64,000 nt of DNA from Cryptosporangium aurantiacum (GCF_900143005.1 NZ_FRCS01000027.1:1-64000); one strand, 5' to 3'. Shown: positions 1 to 9,311, counted from the stretch's first letter. Numbers and translations are program-made. Notes: generated from the letters alone by a model not told the origin.

Positions 1-501
1 CGGCGGGTGGTCTTTCGCCGGGAGTAGGTGCTCGAGGATGCGTTTGGCGATCTGCCGCAGCTCTGAGCAGCTGAGCCGGTGGGCGTTCTCGAACAACATC
101 TCCTCAGCGACCGGCACCAAATCCGGATCGACGGCGTCGACCTTGCGGGCCAGCCACGCGGCGACTTTCACGTGTCCGAAGGACACCGTGCCGGCGGACA
201 GGGCGGCGGCGAAACGCGGCAGAACCGGTAACCGGCGCGCGGTGTCCACCAGAGCGCTGGCCTCACCGGAGGTCATTCTCAAGGAGCCTTGGAGCCAGGC
301 CTTCGTCGACGGGGCACCGTTGTAGGCGACCGCGCCCCGGCGGTGCACCGCACCGACCGCTTCGGCCAGGCCGGCCTGGGCCACCCGCACGATCTCTTCC
401 CAGTCCTCCACCCGGCCCAGCTGCGCGGAATCAGGGAGCCCGCCGAGGTCTTCCCCGGCCAGCTCCCGCAACACCGCCACACACCCGACCATCGAACTCA
501 T
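1..501 (-). CDS. DUF222 (13E12-type) domain protein, partial
   Basis: The gene starts at ATG 501-499 and runs off the left edge, so only about 167 N-terminal residues are visible. The translation contains the helical region typical of DUF222 proteins, including a WLQGSLRMTSGEAS segment and the later FGHVKVAAWLARKVDAVDPD segment. In the known family this domain precedes a C-terminal HNH endonuclease domain, which here would lie outside the window. Such genes are multicopy in actinomycete genomes and their role is not well defined. Domain identity is from recognition of conserved motifs; the presence of the HNH domain is an inference. Confidence 0.75.
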   Translation of the reverse strand, partial: MSSMVGCVAVLRELAGEDLGGLPDSAQLGRVEDWEEIVRVAQAGLAEAVGAVHRRGAVAYNGAPSTKAWLQGSLRMTSGEASALVDTARRLPVLPRFAAALSAGTVSFGHVKVAAWLARKVDAVDPDLVPVAEEMLFENAHRLSCSELRQIAKRILEHLLPAKDHPP

Positions 502-640
502 GTGCGAAATTCTAGAGCCGCCCACCGACAGAAACCGCTGTCCACAGCCCGGGAGTGCGGTGGTGCGGTCTCGGTGATTGCGCCGACCCCTGGGCGGAGT
601 TGCCGCGCTGACCTCCACCGACCTCCCGCGCGGCCGGTGC

Positions 641-2626
641 TCACAGCGTCGCGAGGTCCGCCTTCAGTGCGGCGGCTGTCCCCGTGTCGAGCTGACCGCT
701 GGCCAGGTCGAGTACCGCGGTGAACGGGAGGCCGCGGGCCAGATCGATCAGTGGGTGTTCGGGCAGTTCGGGGACGTGGCGGACGATGATCCCGCGGGCA
801 TCCGGGTCGTCGAGCAGCGTCCCGAACGTGGTGGTGGTCAGGTCGTACCGCCCGGTCGGCGCCGCCGCGGCTGCCGCTACCGGCGGTGGCGCCGCGGACG
901 GCGTCCAACTGAGGTAACGGAGACCATCGCCGAAGCGGAAGGTCGGATCGGCGGTGTCGAACGGCACGTCGGGCCGGCTGGCCTCGACCGCGGCCATCGA
1001 CGACGGGAGGTCGAACGGGAGCGTCCCCAGCGGTTCGGCTTCGCCGAACAGGACCTGGACGGACGCCTCCGGCGCCGCGCCGAAGTTGACGACGAGGGAT
1101 GCGGCGGCGTCGGCGATCTCGGCGAGGATCGCGGGCCGGTCGAGGTAGACGCTGACGACTGTGGGCACGGTGGCGCAGATCGCGCGGATCCGCAGAATCT
1201 CATCGGCGGGGAACGCCAGTGAACCGGCGCGGAAGAACGACTCGACCGAGCCGGCCTCGCCGCGCTGCTCGTAGGGGGCGTGGAGGCGCAGCAGGGCAAC
1301 GTCGGCCTCGGCGGGGGACTCGACGAGCGTCGCGCGGGCACCGAGGTCGGCGGCGGTGTAGCCCTCGGCGTAGATGCGCAGGCCGGAGCCTAGCGGCAGG
1401 CGGGCGGGGCCGTCGGCGGCGTTGATCAGCAGGGTGTGCGCCGCGGCTTGGGCGGCGAGACCGTCGGCGCGTGCGGTGGCTGTTCCTACTACGGTGTCGG
1501 CGCGGTCGGCGTCCACATAGGGCTTGTCGAAGAGGCCCAGCCGGAATTTTTCCCGCAGCAGACGACGGACGGAAGTGTCCAGGCGCTCCTCGGTGACGGC
1601 TCCGGCCGTCACCAGCCCGACGAGGACGTCGGTCCGCCACTCGCCGCCGAACTGGTCGACGCCGGCGTCCAGGGCTTTGAGCATGCGCTGCTCGTAGGAG
1701 AGGTGCTCGACGCCCCAGCAGGTGTTGGACAGGATGCCCCAGTCGGTGCAGACGATGCCGTCGAAGCCGAGCCGGTCGCGGAGCAGATCGGTGAGGACCG
1801 ACCGGTTGAAGCCGAAGCCGACCTCCTCGTGCTCGGTGCCGATCGGCATGCCGTAGTACGGCATGAGCTGAGAGACGCCGGCGGCGATCGCGGCGCGGAA
1901 CGGTTCGAGGTGGTAGTCGAAGCGGCCGCCGGGGTAGACCTGCTCGCGTCCGTACGGGAAGTGCGGGTCCTCACCGTCCTTCTGCGCACCACCGCCCGGG
2001 AAGTGCTTGGCCATCGCGGAGACCGACTCCGGGCCGACCTGCTCGCCCTGCAGACCCCGGATGTAGGCGACGCCGAGCCGCGCGGTGAGGTCCGCGTCCT
2101 CGCCGAACGTCGAGCTCTGGCGGGCCCATCGCGGTTCGGTGGCCAGGTCGATCTGCGGGTGCAGCGCGGTCCGGATGCCGACCGCGAGGTACTCACGACG
2201 GACGACGTCGGCGAAGCGCGCCACGAGGTCAGCGTCGCCGATCGCGGCGAAGCCGAGCGGTTCCGGCCACTGGGAGAACGGACCGGCGACCAGCGCGGTC
2301 GCGGGGTTGTCGGTGAAGTGGTGCCGCGGGTCGGTGGAGATCGTGACCGGGATGCCGAGCGGGTGCCGGAGCGCCTCGGCCTGGACGGCGTTGTGCCACT
2401 CCGCGATCTCGCGGGCGGACCGGGCGAACAGGATGTTCGCGTGGTTGATCCGGCGGTCCAGGAACTCCCGGGTGGACGGGGAGCCGAACAGGTTCGGGGC
2501 GTCGAGATTGCCGACGCCGGTCATCGGCTGGAACATCAGCCCGGCCTTGTCCTCGAGCGGAAGGCGGGTGAGTAGGTCCTCGACGCGCTGGTCGATCGGG
2601 AGCGTGGCGTCCTGGTACGGGTACAT
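641..2626 (-). CDS. Glycoside hydrolase family 3 beta-glycosidase
   Basis: The 661-residue protein is a GH3 enzyme that removes non-reducing-end sugars from beta-linked glycosides. The N-terminal (beta/alpha)8-like domain shows the substrate-binding AKHFPGGG segment and the nucleophile region GIVCTDWG, where the Asp is the expected catalytic base. A second alpha/beta domain follows. No signal peptide is evident, suggesting a cytoplasmic enzyme acting on imported glycosides. ATG 2626 is preceded by GAGAGG at a good distance. The gene lies 11 nt downstream of the MFS transporter on the same strand, so the two probably form an operon for uptake and hydrolysis of a glycoside. Substrate specificity cannot be read from the sequence. 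Confidence 0.9.
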   Translation of the reverse strand: MYPYQDATLPIDQRVEDLLTRLPLEDKAGLMFQPMTGVGNLDAPNLFGSPSTREFLDRRINHANILFARSAREIAEWHNAVQAEALRHPLGIPVTISTDPRHHFTDNPATALVAGPFSQWPEPLGFAAIGDADLVARFADVVRREYLAVGIRTALHPQIDLATEPRWARQSSTFGEDADLTARLGVAYIRGLQGEQVGPESVSAMAKHFPGGGAQKDGEDPHFPYGREQVYPGGRFDYHLEPFRAAIAAGVSQLMPYYGMPIGTEHEEVGFGFNRSVLTDLLRDRLGFDGIVCTDWGILSNTCWGVEHLSYEQRMLKALDAGVDQFGGEWRTDVLVGLVTAGAVTEERLDTSVRRLLREKFRLGLFDKPYVDADRADTVVGTATARADGLAAQAAAHTLLINAADGPARLPLGSGLRIYAEGYTAADLGARATLVESPAEADVALLRLHAPYEQRGEAGSVESFFRAGSLAFPADEILRIRAICATVPTVVSVYLDRPAILAEIADAAASLVVNFGAAPEASVQVLFGEAEPLGTLPFDLPSSMAAVEASRPDVPFDTADPTFRFGDGLRYLSWTPSAAPPPVAAAAAAPTGRYDLTTTTFGTLLDDPDARGIIVRHVPELPEHPLIDLARGLPFTAVLDLASGQLDTGTAAALKADLATL

Positions 2627-2637
2627 CGGTGTGCCTC

Positions 2638-4029
2638 TCAGCGGACGGACTTGATCGGGGCGACGGCCAGGCCGCCGAGCAACAGCAGAACGATGCCGAC
2701 GGGGAACAGCGCCGCGTAACCGAGTACGACGACCACCGCCCCGGCGGCTGCGGGGGCCAGCACCTGCGGGAGGGTCGCGGCGATGTTGACGACGCCGAGG
2801 TCCTTGGCGAAGTCCTCCTGCGCCGGAAGTACCTCGCTGACCAGCGCGGTGTCGACGGACTGGAAGAAGCCGAACCCGAACCCGCCGATCGCGGCGAAGA
2901 GCAGCATGCCGGTGGTGGTCGGCGTGACCCACGGCCCGATCAGTCCCAGCGCGCAGATCACCGCGGCGAGGTAGATGAGCGGCTTGCGGCGGCCGATCCG
3001 GTCCGAGAGCGGGCCGCCGATCGCGGTCGCGATCAGCGTCGTGACCAGCATGACCGCGCCGAGTACGGGGATGAAGTCCACCGCGTCATCGCCCAGCCCG
3101 ACATAGTCCTGCAGGACGTAGAGCTGGTAGTTGAGCACGACGAAGTAGCCCAGGTAGAGCAGTAAGCGGCCGAGGAACGCCCAGGCGAAGTCGGGGTGGC
3201 GGCGCGGGTCGAAGTAGTAGCTGCGCAGCAGCGCTCGTGCCGAGAACGGCCGGCGCGGCGCGGCCCGGTTGTCACGGTCGGGGTTGAGCGCGACGAACAG
3301 CGCGAGCGTGACCAGCGCGATGCCGGCGAACGTGACGTAACCGGCGCCGACGTGGTCGGCGAACCCGGTGGCGGCGACCTGGCCGCCGAGGGCGCCGAGC
3401 ATCGCGGCGAAGCCGACCACGGCCGAGAACGTGCCCCGCCGCGCGGTGGGCACCCGGTCGGGAAGGACGGCGCTCAGCGGGCCCTGTACGAAGTTGTAGG
3501 CGATCTGGACGATCGTCCACGCGACCGCGATCTGCACCAGCGTGTTCGCCGCCGCCAGGCCGAGCAGGGCCAGGCCGCCGCAGAGTGTGCCGCCGACGAT
3601 CCAGGACGCGCGGGGCCCGTAGCGGCTGCGGGTGCGGTCGGAGAGTGTCCCGGCCAGTGGCTGCGCCAGCATCGCGACGAACGCGCCGATCGTGGTGACG
3701 ACCGCGAGGTTCGCGGCCTTGTCCGACGGGTCGAGGCCCTCGATCTGGAGCGGGAGCAGGATCCCCGGGACCGCGCCCCAGAGGAGGAACAGGCCGAGGT
3801 TCGCCGGTGCGAACGTGACCAGGAGGCGGCGGAGGCGGGGTGAGCGCCTCGAGGTGTCGGCCGTCGCGGCGAGGTCGGGGTTCTCGGCCGCGTCTGCCGC
3901 GTCGGGCGCTGTGACCGCGTTGGGCGCGACGGGGCCTTGGGCCGCGCCGGCGGCGTCGGGCGCCGCATGGGCGAATGCGTCGGCGGGTGCGGCCGCGTCG
4001 GTGGGCCCGATCGGTGACTGCGTCGTCAC
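2638..4029 (-). CDS. MFS transporter, probable glycoside/sugar importer
   Basis: The protein has 463 residues. After an Ala/Pro/Asp-rich cytoplasmic leader of about 70 residues come roughly 12 hydrophobic segments. Two copies of the MFS loop 2-3 signature are present, GTLSDRTRSRYGPR in the first half and GGPLSDRIGRRKP in the second. The GTG start at 4029 is chosen because AGAGGA lies 6 nt upstream; the open frame extends further upstream but crosses the divergent promoter. Coupling to the downstream GH3 gene suggests import of an oligosaccharide or aryl-glycoside. The divergent TetR gene and the paired operators between them suggest substrate-responsive repression. Confidence 0.85.
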   Translation of the reverse strand: MTTQSPIGPTDAAAPADAFAHAAPDAAGAAQGPVAPNAVTAPDAADAAENPDLAATADTSRRSPRLRRLLVTFAPANLGLFLLWGAVPGILLPLQIEGLDPSDKAANLAVVTTIGAFVAMLAQPLAGTLSDRTRSRYGPRASWIVGGTLCGGLALLGLAAANTLVQIAVAWTIVQIAYNFVQGPLSAVLPDRVPTARRGTFSAVVGFAAMLGALGGQVAATGFADHVGAGYVTFAGIALVTLALFVALNPDRDNRAAPRRPFSARALLRSYYFDPRRHPDFAWAFLGRLLLYLGYFVVLNYQLYVLQDYVGLGDDAVDFIPVLGAVMLVTTLIATAIGGPLSDRIGRRKPLIYLAAVICALGLIGPWVTPTTTGMLLFAAIGGFGFGFFQSVDTALVSEVLPAQEDFAKDLGVVNIAATLPQVLAPAAAGAVVVVLGYAALFPVGIVLLLLGGLAVAPIKSVR

Positions 4030-4068
4030 GGGAGTCCTCTCGGAAGGGGTACCGGGTGCGGCGAAGCA

Positions 4069-4151
4069 ATATTTCCCGGTGGGGGAAAAGTAGGTGGACG
4101 TCAGCGAATGGTCAAGGGGCCGTTCGCACTTTTCTTCCGCCCGGGAAATAT
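4069..4151. promoter_or_regulatory. Paired operators in the divergent MFS/TetR promoter region
   Basis: Two copies of one sequence lie in inverted orientation. The first, at 4069-4091, contains the near-palindrome TTTCCCGGTGGGGGAAA (4072-4088). The second, at 4128-4151, contains TTTCTTCCGCCCGGGAAA (4131-4148). Outer flanks ATATTTCCCGG and CCGGGAAATAT match as inverted copies. The spacing and divergent setting fit operators for the adjacent TetR protein, which would repress both itself and the transporter-glycosidase operon. Binding is an inference. Confidence 0.65.
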
Positions 4152-4179
4152 GCTGGGATCGTCGGGACGAGGAGGCGGG

Positions 4180-4857
4180 ATGGCACAGCCGGATACCGGT
4201 GCGGCGACGGGTCGTCGACGTGGCCGGCCACCGCGGATCGACCGCGCACGGATCGTGGCCGCGGCACGTGAGCTGGATCCGGAGACGCTGACGATGCAGG
4301 CGGTCGCCGAGCGGCTCGGCGTCGACCGGAAGGCGCTCAACTACCACGTCAACGACCGTGAGCGTCTGCTGGAGCTGGTCGCGTCCGACGCCCTGGCGAC
4401 GCGGCTCGGGAGCCTTCAGCTCCCGCACGACGGTGACTGGCAGGACGCCGTGCGGGTCTACACCCGGGCGATGCGGGACGCGATGATCGGCATCGGCGCG
4501 CTCTTCGACTACGTGCGGATGCCGCTGTCCGGCGGCGAGGCCGCGCTGGCGTCCGTGGAAGGGCTGCTGCAGGTGCTGGTGCGGGCCGGTTTCACCGCGG
4601 ACGAGGCGGGGCGCACCGTTGCTCTGCTCGCGGAGTTGCTGGTGTCCTCGGCCCGGGACGCGGTGCTGATCGAGCGGCACGGGGTGCATCCGCAGCTGGT
4701 CGAGGTGCGGCGTGTGCTGGACGCCGCACCCGCCGACGCGATGCCGGGGTTGCGGGGTCTGCGGGACCTCGGCCTCCAGGCAGGCGACGCGCAGCTGGAG
4801 TTCGATCTGGAGGTTGTGCTCGCCGGGCTGGAGCAGCGACTGGCACGTGATCGCTGA
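4180..4857 (+). CDS. TetR-family transcriptional regulator
   Basis: This 225-residue protein begins with a basic arm (GRRRGRPPRIDRARIV) followed by a TetR helix-turn-helix (LTMQAVAERLGVDRKALNYHV, roughly residues 31-51). The C-terminal ligand domain is unassigned. ATG 4180 follows a GAGGAGG ribosome-binding site by five bases; an upstream in-frame ATG at 4108 lies inside the operator region and has no such site. It is divergent from the MFS/GH3 operon with twin inverted operators between, so it probably regulates sugar uptake and itself. The effector is unknown. Confidence 0.88.
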   Translation: MAQPDTGAATGRRRGRPPRIDRARIVAAARELDPETLTMQAVAERLGVDRKALNYHVNDRERLLELVASDALATRLGSLQLPHDGDWQDAVRVYTRAMRDAMIGIGALFDYVRMPLSGGEAALASVEGLLQVLVRAGFTADEAGRTVALLAELLVSSARDAVLIERHGVHPQLVEVRRVLDAAPADAMPGLRGLRDLGLQAGDAQLEFDLEVVLAGLEQRLARDR

Positions 4858-4889
4858 GGTTCCTGATGCTGATGCGGTAGAACTTGCGG

Positions 4890-5996
4890 GTGTCCGAATT
4901 ACCCCCGCGGCCGTCCGCCGTGAAACTGGCCGTTGTCGCGTCCTACGTGTCCGCCGCCACCGGCGTCGTCGCGTACCTGGCGTTCCTCGTGATCCTGCTG
5001 AAGAACAGGGGCGATGACGAGCTCAGCCCGGTGGTGTACCCGCTGCTGTTGCTGGCGGTGGTGCCCGCGGTGATCGGGCGGCTGCTCGTCGTCGCGGCCG
5101 ACAGCAGGCCGACCGCCCACACGGTGGCCAAGGTGCTCGCGTCGGCCTGGGCGTTCGCGCAGTTCGTGCTCGTCGTCACGGCGGCCGCGGCAGTGACCGA
5201 CGACGGTGACACAGCCGTCATCCGCGCGATGGAGCCCCCGGTCATCGTGTTTCTCGGTCTCCACCTCGTCGCGCAGTTCGTCGCGATGGTCGTGCTGGTA
5301 CTGCCGGGCGTGCGCCGGTACCGGGACGCGGTGATCGCCGCGCGTCCGGCGCCATCGCTCGTGGCCGGGCGCCGGTGGATCATCGTCGCGATCGTGCTGT
5401 TCGCGGTCGGCGTCCTGCTCGCCGGTGCGCAGATCGCGGTGTGGCAGGTGTACCGGTCGGGCACGGTGGACCTCGCGAGCGGGTACTACGGCGGCATCGA
5501 GGACGAAGCGACGACGCTGCTGATCTTCGGGGCCATCGGCGCGGTGGGCGGACTGATCCTCGCCGGCGGGACCGCGCTCGCGCTGCCCGGGTTCAACTGG
5601 GCGCGGCGGCTGGTGTTCTTCTTCGGACGATGGGGGATCGTGACGGCGTCGACCCTGTTCGGGCTCGCGCTGCTCTTCTACTACGACGGCATGGAGTTCT
5701 ATCTCGACGACGACGCGACGCTGAACGCGGTGGGACAGGGGATGCTCGCGCTCGGGTTCGTGCAGCTGGTGGTGTTCTCGGCGGCGGTGGCGCTGGTCGG
5801 TACGCAGTCCGGGACGGCGTGGGTGAAGCGCAAGGCGGGGCCGGGCGGCCCGGGGGTGCCCGCGTTCGCGGGCCAGTTCCCGCCGCCGGGGTATGTGCAG
5901 CCGGGTCAGGGCTACCCGGCCGGGCCGCCGGGGTATGGGCAGCCGGGGTCGGGTTACCAGGCGCCGGCGCAGCAACCGGGATGGCCGGGGCGCTGA
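4890..5996 (+). CDS. Polytopic membrane protein with Pro/Gly/Tyr-rich tail
   Basis: The protein of about 368 residues has around eight hydrophobic helices and ends in a roughly 45-residue tail rich in PGY/GYQ-type motifs, a common low-complexity cytoplasmic tail in actinomycete membrane proteins. No family was recognised. The start is uncertain: GTG 4890 is preferred because TAGAAC lies six bases upstream, resembling the -10 spacing of leaderless genes elsewhere in the window; TTG 4884 is also in frame. It stands alone between the TetR gene and the convergent MmcQ/YjbR gene. Confidence 0.7.
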   Translation: MSELPPRPSAVKLAVVASYVSAATGVVAYLAFLVILLKNRGDDELSPVVYPLLLLAVVPAVIGRLLVVAADSRPTAHTVAKVLASAWAFAQFVLVVTAAAAVTDDGDTAVIRAMEPPVIVFLGLHLVAQFVAMVVLVLPGVRRYRDAVIAARPAPSLVAGRRWIIVAIVLFAVGVLLAGAQIAVWQVYRSGTVDLASGYYGGIEDEATTLLIFGAIGAVGGLILAGGTALALPGFNWARRLVFFFGRWGIVTASTLFGLALLFYYDGMEFYLDDDATLNAVGQGMLALGFVQLVVFSAAVALVGTQSGTAWVKRKAGPGGPGVPAFAGQFPPPGYVQPGQGYPAGPPGYGQPGSGYQAPAQQPGWPGR

Positions 5997-6072
5997 CGGT
6001 CGGCGGGGCGCTGACGGTCGGCGGGGCGCGGAAGCCGGGGGCGCGGCTGCTGGGCCGCAGCCGGGGCCGCGA

Positions 6073-6429
6073 TCAGGCGAGGTCGTTGACGAGTTCCTCC
6101 GGGGCGCGCATGCGCCAGGCGTCGGTGACCAGCTCGGTCAGCCGCTCCACGTCCACGGTCTCCAGCCGCAGCATGACGAGCGGCAGGCCGTCGTAGGCGG
6201 CGGTGGTGAAGAACCGCTCCGACTCGCCGAGCAGGAGAGCCTGTTTCTCGGCCTCGTCGCCCACGAAGAGCACCGCGACGTCGGTCCGGATCCGCCGGGG
6301 ACGGCCCGGCTCGGGATACGACCACACGAAACCCTTGTTACCGACCCGGAAGTCGAAGCCGTCGCTGTCGATCTCGACCACGTGAGGCAAAGCCGACGCG
6401 ATCCGGCGGACGTCGTCGGCGTCAGCCAT
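6073..6429 (-). CDS. MmcQ/YjbR family protein
   Basis: This 118-residue protein matches the MmcQ/YjbR fold, known as a small DNA-binding-like alpha/beta domain. Visible features are the opening ADDVRRIASALPHVVE, the central FVWSYPEPGRPRRIRTDVAVLFV strand region and the C-terminal VERLTELVTDAWRMRAPEELV helix. Length is normal for the family. Function is not established; members are often described only by fold. It is divergent from the thioesterase gene; a possible -10 (TAACCT on the minus strand) lies about 35 bases upstream of the ATG. Confidence 0.75.
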   Translation of the reverse strand: MADADDVRRIASALPHVVEIDSDGFDFRVGNKGFVWSYPEPGRPRRIRTDVAVLFVGDEAEKQALLLGESERFFTTAAYDGLPLVMLRLETVDVERLTELVTDAWRMRAPEELVNDLA

Positions 6430-6477
6430 CGACGCCGCCCCGGCAACTCTGCATGCGCACAGGTTAGGGGGCGCCGC

Positions 6478-6483
6478 TAGGCT
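6478..6483 (+). promoter_or_regulatory. -10 box of a leaderless promoter (thioesterase)
   Basis: TAGGCT lies exactly six bases upstream of the GTG start at 6490 and no ribosome-binding site is present. This is the geometry of a leaderless actinobacterial mRNA whose first base is the start codon. Confidence 0.55.
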
Positions 6484-6489
6484 CGCCGC

Positions 6490-6897
6490 GTGTTCGTCTA
6501 TCCCACCCGTGTGCGGTACATGGAAGTCGACGCACAGGGAGTGGTGTTCAACGCCTGGTACCTCGCGTACTTCGACGAGGCGTTCGCCGCGTTCCTCGAG
6601 TTCCGGGGCCTGCGCTACCCCGATCTCGTCGGCGCCGGGTTCGACACCCAGCTCGTGCGGTCGGAGATCGACTGGCGATCAGGGCTGCGCTGGCAGGACG
6701 ACGCGGTCGTCGCGGTCTCGACCGCCCACCAGGGGCGGACCAGCTTCGCGATCGACTTCGAGGTCCGGCGCGGCGACGACGAGGTCACCTGCTCCGCGCG
6801 TACGGTGTACGTCGTGATCGGCACCGACGGATCGGGCAAGCGGGAGATCCCGCCGATGCTCGCCACGGCGCTCGGACCGCCGGCGCCGCTGCGCTGA
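6490..6897 (+). CDS. Hotdog-fold acyl-CoA thioesterase (4HBT type)
   Basis: The 135-residue protein is a single hotdog domain of the 4-hydroxybenzoyl-CoA thioesterase class. Near the N-terminus the motif [21 protein letters not shown] gives the conserved Asp, the Gly-Val turn and the Asn/Tyr positions of the active-site helix. Such enzymes hydrolyse acyl-CoA thioesters in the cytoplasm; the acyl group is not predictable. The GTG start follows a TANNNT box by six bases, so translation is probably leaderless. No operon partner is present. Confidence 0.85.
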   Translation: MFVYPTRVRYMEVDAQGVVFNAWYLAYFDEAFAAFLEFRGLRYPDLVGAGFDTQLVRSEIDWRSGLRWQDDAVVAVSTAHQGRTSFAIDFEVRRGDDEVTCSARTVYVVIGTDGSGKREIPPMLATALGPPAPLR

Positions 6898-6985
6898 GCC
6901 CGGCACCACCGAATTGCGGCGGCGAAGTCCTCGGCTGCGCCTGCTTCCGGCCGAACAGGCAGGTGTTGTCGACCGAAGGGGAACC

Positions 6986-8584
6986 GTGGTGGCCGGACGT
7001 GGCGGTGTGTGGGCGGTCTTCGACGACCGGTCCCTGCGGACGAAGATCGCGTCGGCCGTGCTGGTCGCGACCGTGATCGGCGCGGTGGTCGGCGGCCTCG
7101 CGATCAATACCGTGAACAACCTTAACGACGAGGCGGCCGCCGCGCAGACGCGGAGCATCGCGGTGCTCAGCGCGTCCGGGCAGTTCGCCAAGAACATCGA
7201 GTCGTACGGCGGGAACGTGTCGGCCTTGCGGCTGTACCCGACGCTGGCGTCGACGATCAAGACGAACATGGCGACCAACGAGTCGGAGATCGACGCGGCG
7301 CTGGACACGCTCGGGGCGAACCTCACCGGCTCCGCGGGCCAGAAGCTGGTCGAGAAGGCCCGCAGTGACTGGAGCGCTTTCCTCGACTTCATGGCGACGA
7401 TCCAGACCGGCGGCACGTCCACGCCGGCCGAGGTGGCCGCGGGCGCCGCCAAGTACAACGAGCTCTACGGTGAGCTGATTGCCGACCAGGCGTCCGTGCA
7501 GCAGCAGGCCACCGCGGCCTCCCGCAGCGCGGTGGCCAAGGCCAAGGACAACGCGTCCAGCGCCACCCGCACGATCCTGATCCTGCTGGTCATCGGCGTC
7601 GTCGTCAGCCTGTACCTCGGCATGCGGGTCGCCAACCGGGTCCGGAAGGCGGTGGCCGGTGTCCCACACGTCGCCGACGGGCTCGCCGTCGGCGACCTGA
7701 CCCGCACGTCCGGCGTCACGGTCCAGGACGAGGTGGGCCGGATGGCTTCCTCGCTGGACCGGGGGATCAGCCGGTTGCGTCAGGACATCGTGTCGCTGGC
7801 CGGCAACGCGACAACGCTGCAGGGCGCGGCGGAGCGGCTGACGTCGGTGTCCGGCGCGGTCGGCTCGGCGGCGGAGGAGGCGTCCACGCAGGCCGACACC
7901 GTTGCCGCCGCGGCGGACGTCGTCTCGGGGAACCTGCAGGTCGTCTCGTCGGGGTCGCAGGAGATGGGCGCGGCGATCCGGGACATCAGCCAGTCGACGG
8001 CCGAGGCCAGTGAGGTGGCCGCGCAGGCGGTGCAGGTCGCCGCCGCCACCAACGCGACCGTGGCCCGGCTCGGCGAGTCGTCGACCGAGATCGCGACCGT
8101 GGTCAAGGTCATCACTTCGATCGCGGAGCAGACGAACCTGCTCGCGCTGAACGCGACGATCGAGGCGGCCCGCGCCGGTGAGGCAGGGAAGGGGTTCGCG
8201 GTGGTCGCGAACGAAGTGAAGGACCTCGCGCAGGAGACCGCGAAGGCGACCGAGGACATCGTGCAGCGGGTGCAAACGATCCAGTCGGACACGTCCGGTG
8301 CGGTCGAGGCGATCGACCAGATCTCCTCGATCATCGAGCGGATCAACGACATCCAGCTGACGATCGCGTCCGCGGTCGAGGAGCAGACCGCCACTACGCA
8401 GGAGATGAACCGGACGCTGACCGACGCGGCGGACGGCGCGGGCAACATCGCCGCGACGATCGCCGGGGTCTCCGACGCCACCCGGCGCACCACCGCGACC
8501 GTCGGCGACACCCGGGCGGCCGCCGACGAGCTCGCCACGATGTCGGCCGAGCTTCAGGGTCTGGTGGCGCGCTTCACGTACTGA
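6986..8584 (+). CDS. Methyl-accepting chemotaxis protein
   Basis: The 532-residue receptor has a cytoplasmic leader, a first membrane helix ([20 protein letters not shown]), a helical extracellular sensor domain of about 150 residues, a second helix ([17 protein letters not shown]), a HAMP domain and a long coiled-coil signalling domain. The hairpin tip shows the conserved [19 protein letters not shown] segment, which contacts CheA and CheW. No C-terminal CheR-tethering pentapeptide is present. GTG 6986 or 6989 is chosen because GAAGGGG lies just upstream. It implies chemosensory control somewhere in the genome, although no che genes are in the window. A strong hairpin follows the gene. Confidence 0.93.
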   Translation: MVAGRGGVWAVFDDRSLRTKIASAVLVATVIGAVVGGLAINTVNNLNDEAAAAQTRSIAVLSASGQFAKNIESYGGNVSALRLYPTLASTIKTNMATNESEIDAALDTLGANLTGSAGQKLVEKARSDWSAFLDFMATIQTGGTSTPAEVAAGAAKYNELYGELIADQASVQQQATAASRSAVAKAKDNASSATRTILILLVIGVVVSLYLGMRVANRVRKAVAGVPHVADGLAVGDLTRTSGVTVQDEVGRMASSLDRGISRLRQDIVSLAGNATTLQGAAERLTSVSGAVGSAAEEASTQADTVAAAADVVSGNLQVVSSGSQEMGAAIRDISQSTAEASEVAAQAVQVAAATNATVARLGESSTEIATVVKVITSIAEQTNLLALNATIEAARAGEAGKGFAVVANEVKDLAQETAKATEDIVQRVQTIQSDTSGAVEAIDQISSIIERINDIQLTIASAVEEQTATTQEMNRTLTDAADGAGNIAATIAGVSDATRRTTATVGDTRAAADELATMSAELQGLVARFTY

Positions 8585-8603
8585 GCATTCGCTCTCGCTG
8601 TCG

Positions 8604-8635
8604 CGGGGCCGTCCGGCTGTCGCCGGGCGGCCCCG
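8604..8635 (+). terminator. GC-rich hairpin terminator after the chemotaxis gene
   Basis: Arms of 14 bases at 8604-8617 and 8622-8635 pair with one G-T mismatch around a four-base loop. No U tract follows, as is usual for high-GC actinomycetes. It lies 20 bases after the receptor stop codon and before the NUDIX gene. Confidence 0.7.
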
Positions 8636-8650
8636 TGGAACGATTCAGGC

Positions 8651-9295
8651 ATGGGCACCCCCTTGACCCCGACGCTGCACCGGATGGCCATCGAGCTGGC
8701 CGCGATGGCCCAGAACGGGCTCACCTACGGCACCGATCACTACGATCTCGACCGCTACACGCGCATTCGCGCGCTGGCCGCGGAGCTGATGGGGCTGATC
8801 TCCGACGGTGCTCCGGCCGAGGTGGAGGCCGTACTCGCGCTCGAGGCGGGCCACGCCACCCCCAAAGTGGACGTCCGCGGTGCGCTGTTCGAGGACGACC
8901 GGGTGCTGCTGGTCCGGGAGGCCAGGGACGGGCGCTGGACGCTGCCCGGCGGCTGGGCGGACGCGCTCGACCGGCCGGCGCGGGCGGCCGAACGCGAGTT
9001 CGCCGAGGAGGCCGGGCTCGCCGTGCGGGCGGTGAAGCTGGCCGCCGTGCACGACGGCAGCGCGCACAACGGGCACTCGCCGGTCGCGCCGTGGCACGTC
9101 TACAAGCTGTTCTTTGTGATGGAGCGGCTCGACGACGGCGTTCCGACGGCCGGCCTGGACGGCGAGACCAGCGACGTCGAGTTCTTCGCGCTGGACGCGC
9201 TGCCGCCGCTGTCGACCGCTCGGACGACCGCGGAGCAACTGGAGCGCATGCGCGTCCACGCGCGGGATCGCTCCGTGCCCGCCGACTTCGACTGA
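8651..9295 (+). CDS. NUDIX hydrolase with N-terminal extension
   Basis: The 214-residue protein has an N-terminal helical region of about 70 residues of the kind found in YjhB-like ADP-ribose/nucleotide hydrolases, then a NUDIX domain. The NUDIX box reads GGWADALDRPARAAEREF followed by AEEAGL, keeping the RE and EE metal-binding pairs, with Asp in place of the first Glu. Members cleave nucleoside diphosphates linked to another moiety. The substrate is not evident. ATG 8651 is the natural start; no clear ribosome-binding site is visible. Confidence 0.85.
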   Translation: MGTPLTPTLHRMAIELAAMAQNGLTYGTDHYDLDRYTRIRALAAELMGLISDGAPAEVEAVLALEAGHATPKVDVRGALFEDDRVLLVREARDGRWTLPGGWADALDRPARAAEREFAEEAGLAVRAVKLAAVHDGSAHNGHSPVAPWHVYKLFFVMERLDDGVPTAGLDGETSDVEFFALDALPPLSTARTTAEQLERMRVHARDRSVPADFD

Positions 9296-9311
9296 CTGGC
9301 GCAACAACCCG

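Noticed and set aside
1436-2575. Long plus-strand open frame opposite the GH3 gene
   Set aside because: It is antisense to a clear GH3 enzyme, and long antisense frames are expected at this GC content. The sequence is rich in Arg, Gly and Glu and shows no motif.
4030-4689. Upstream extension of the MFS transporter frame on the minus strand
   Set aside because: It crosses the divergent promoter and lies opposite the TetR gene; the GTG at 4029 has a good ribosome-binding site.
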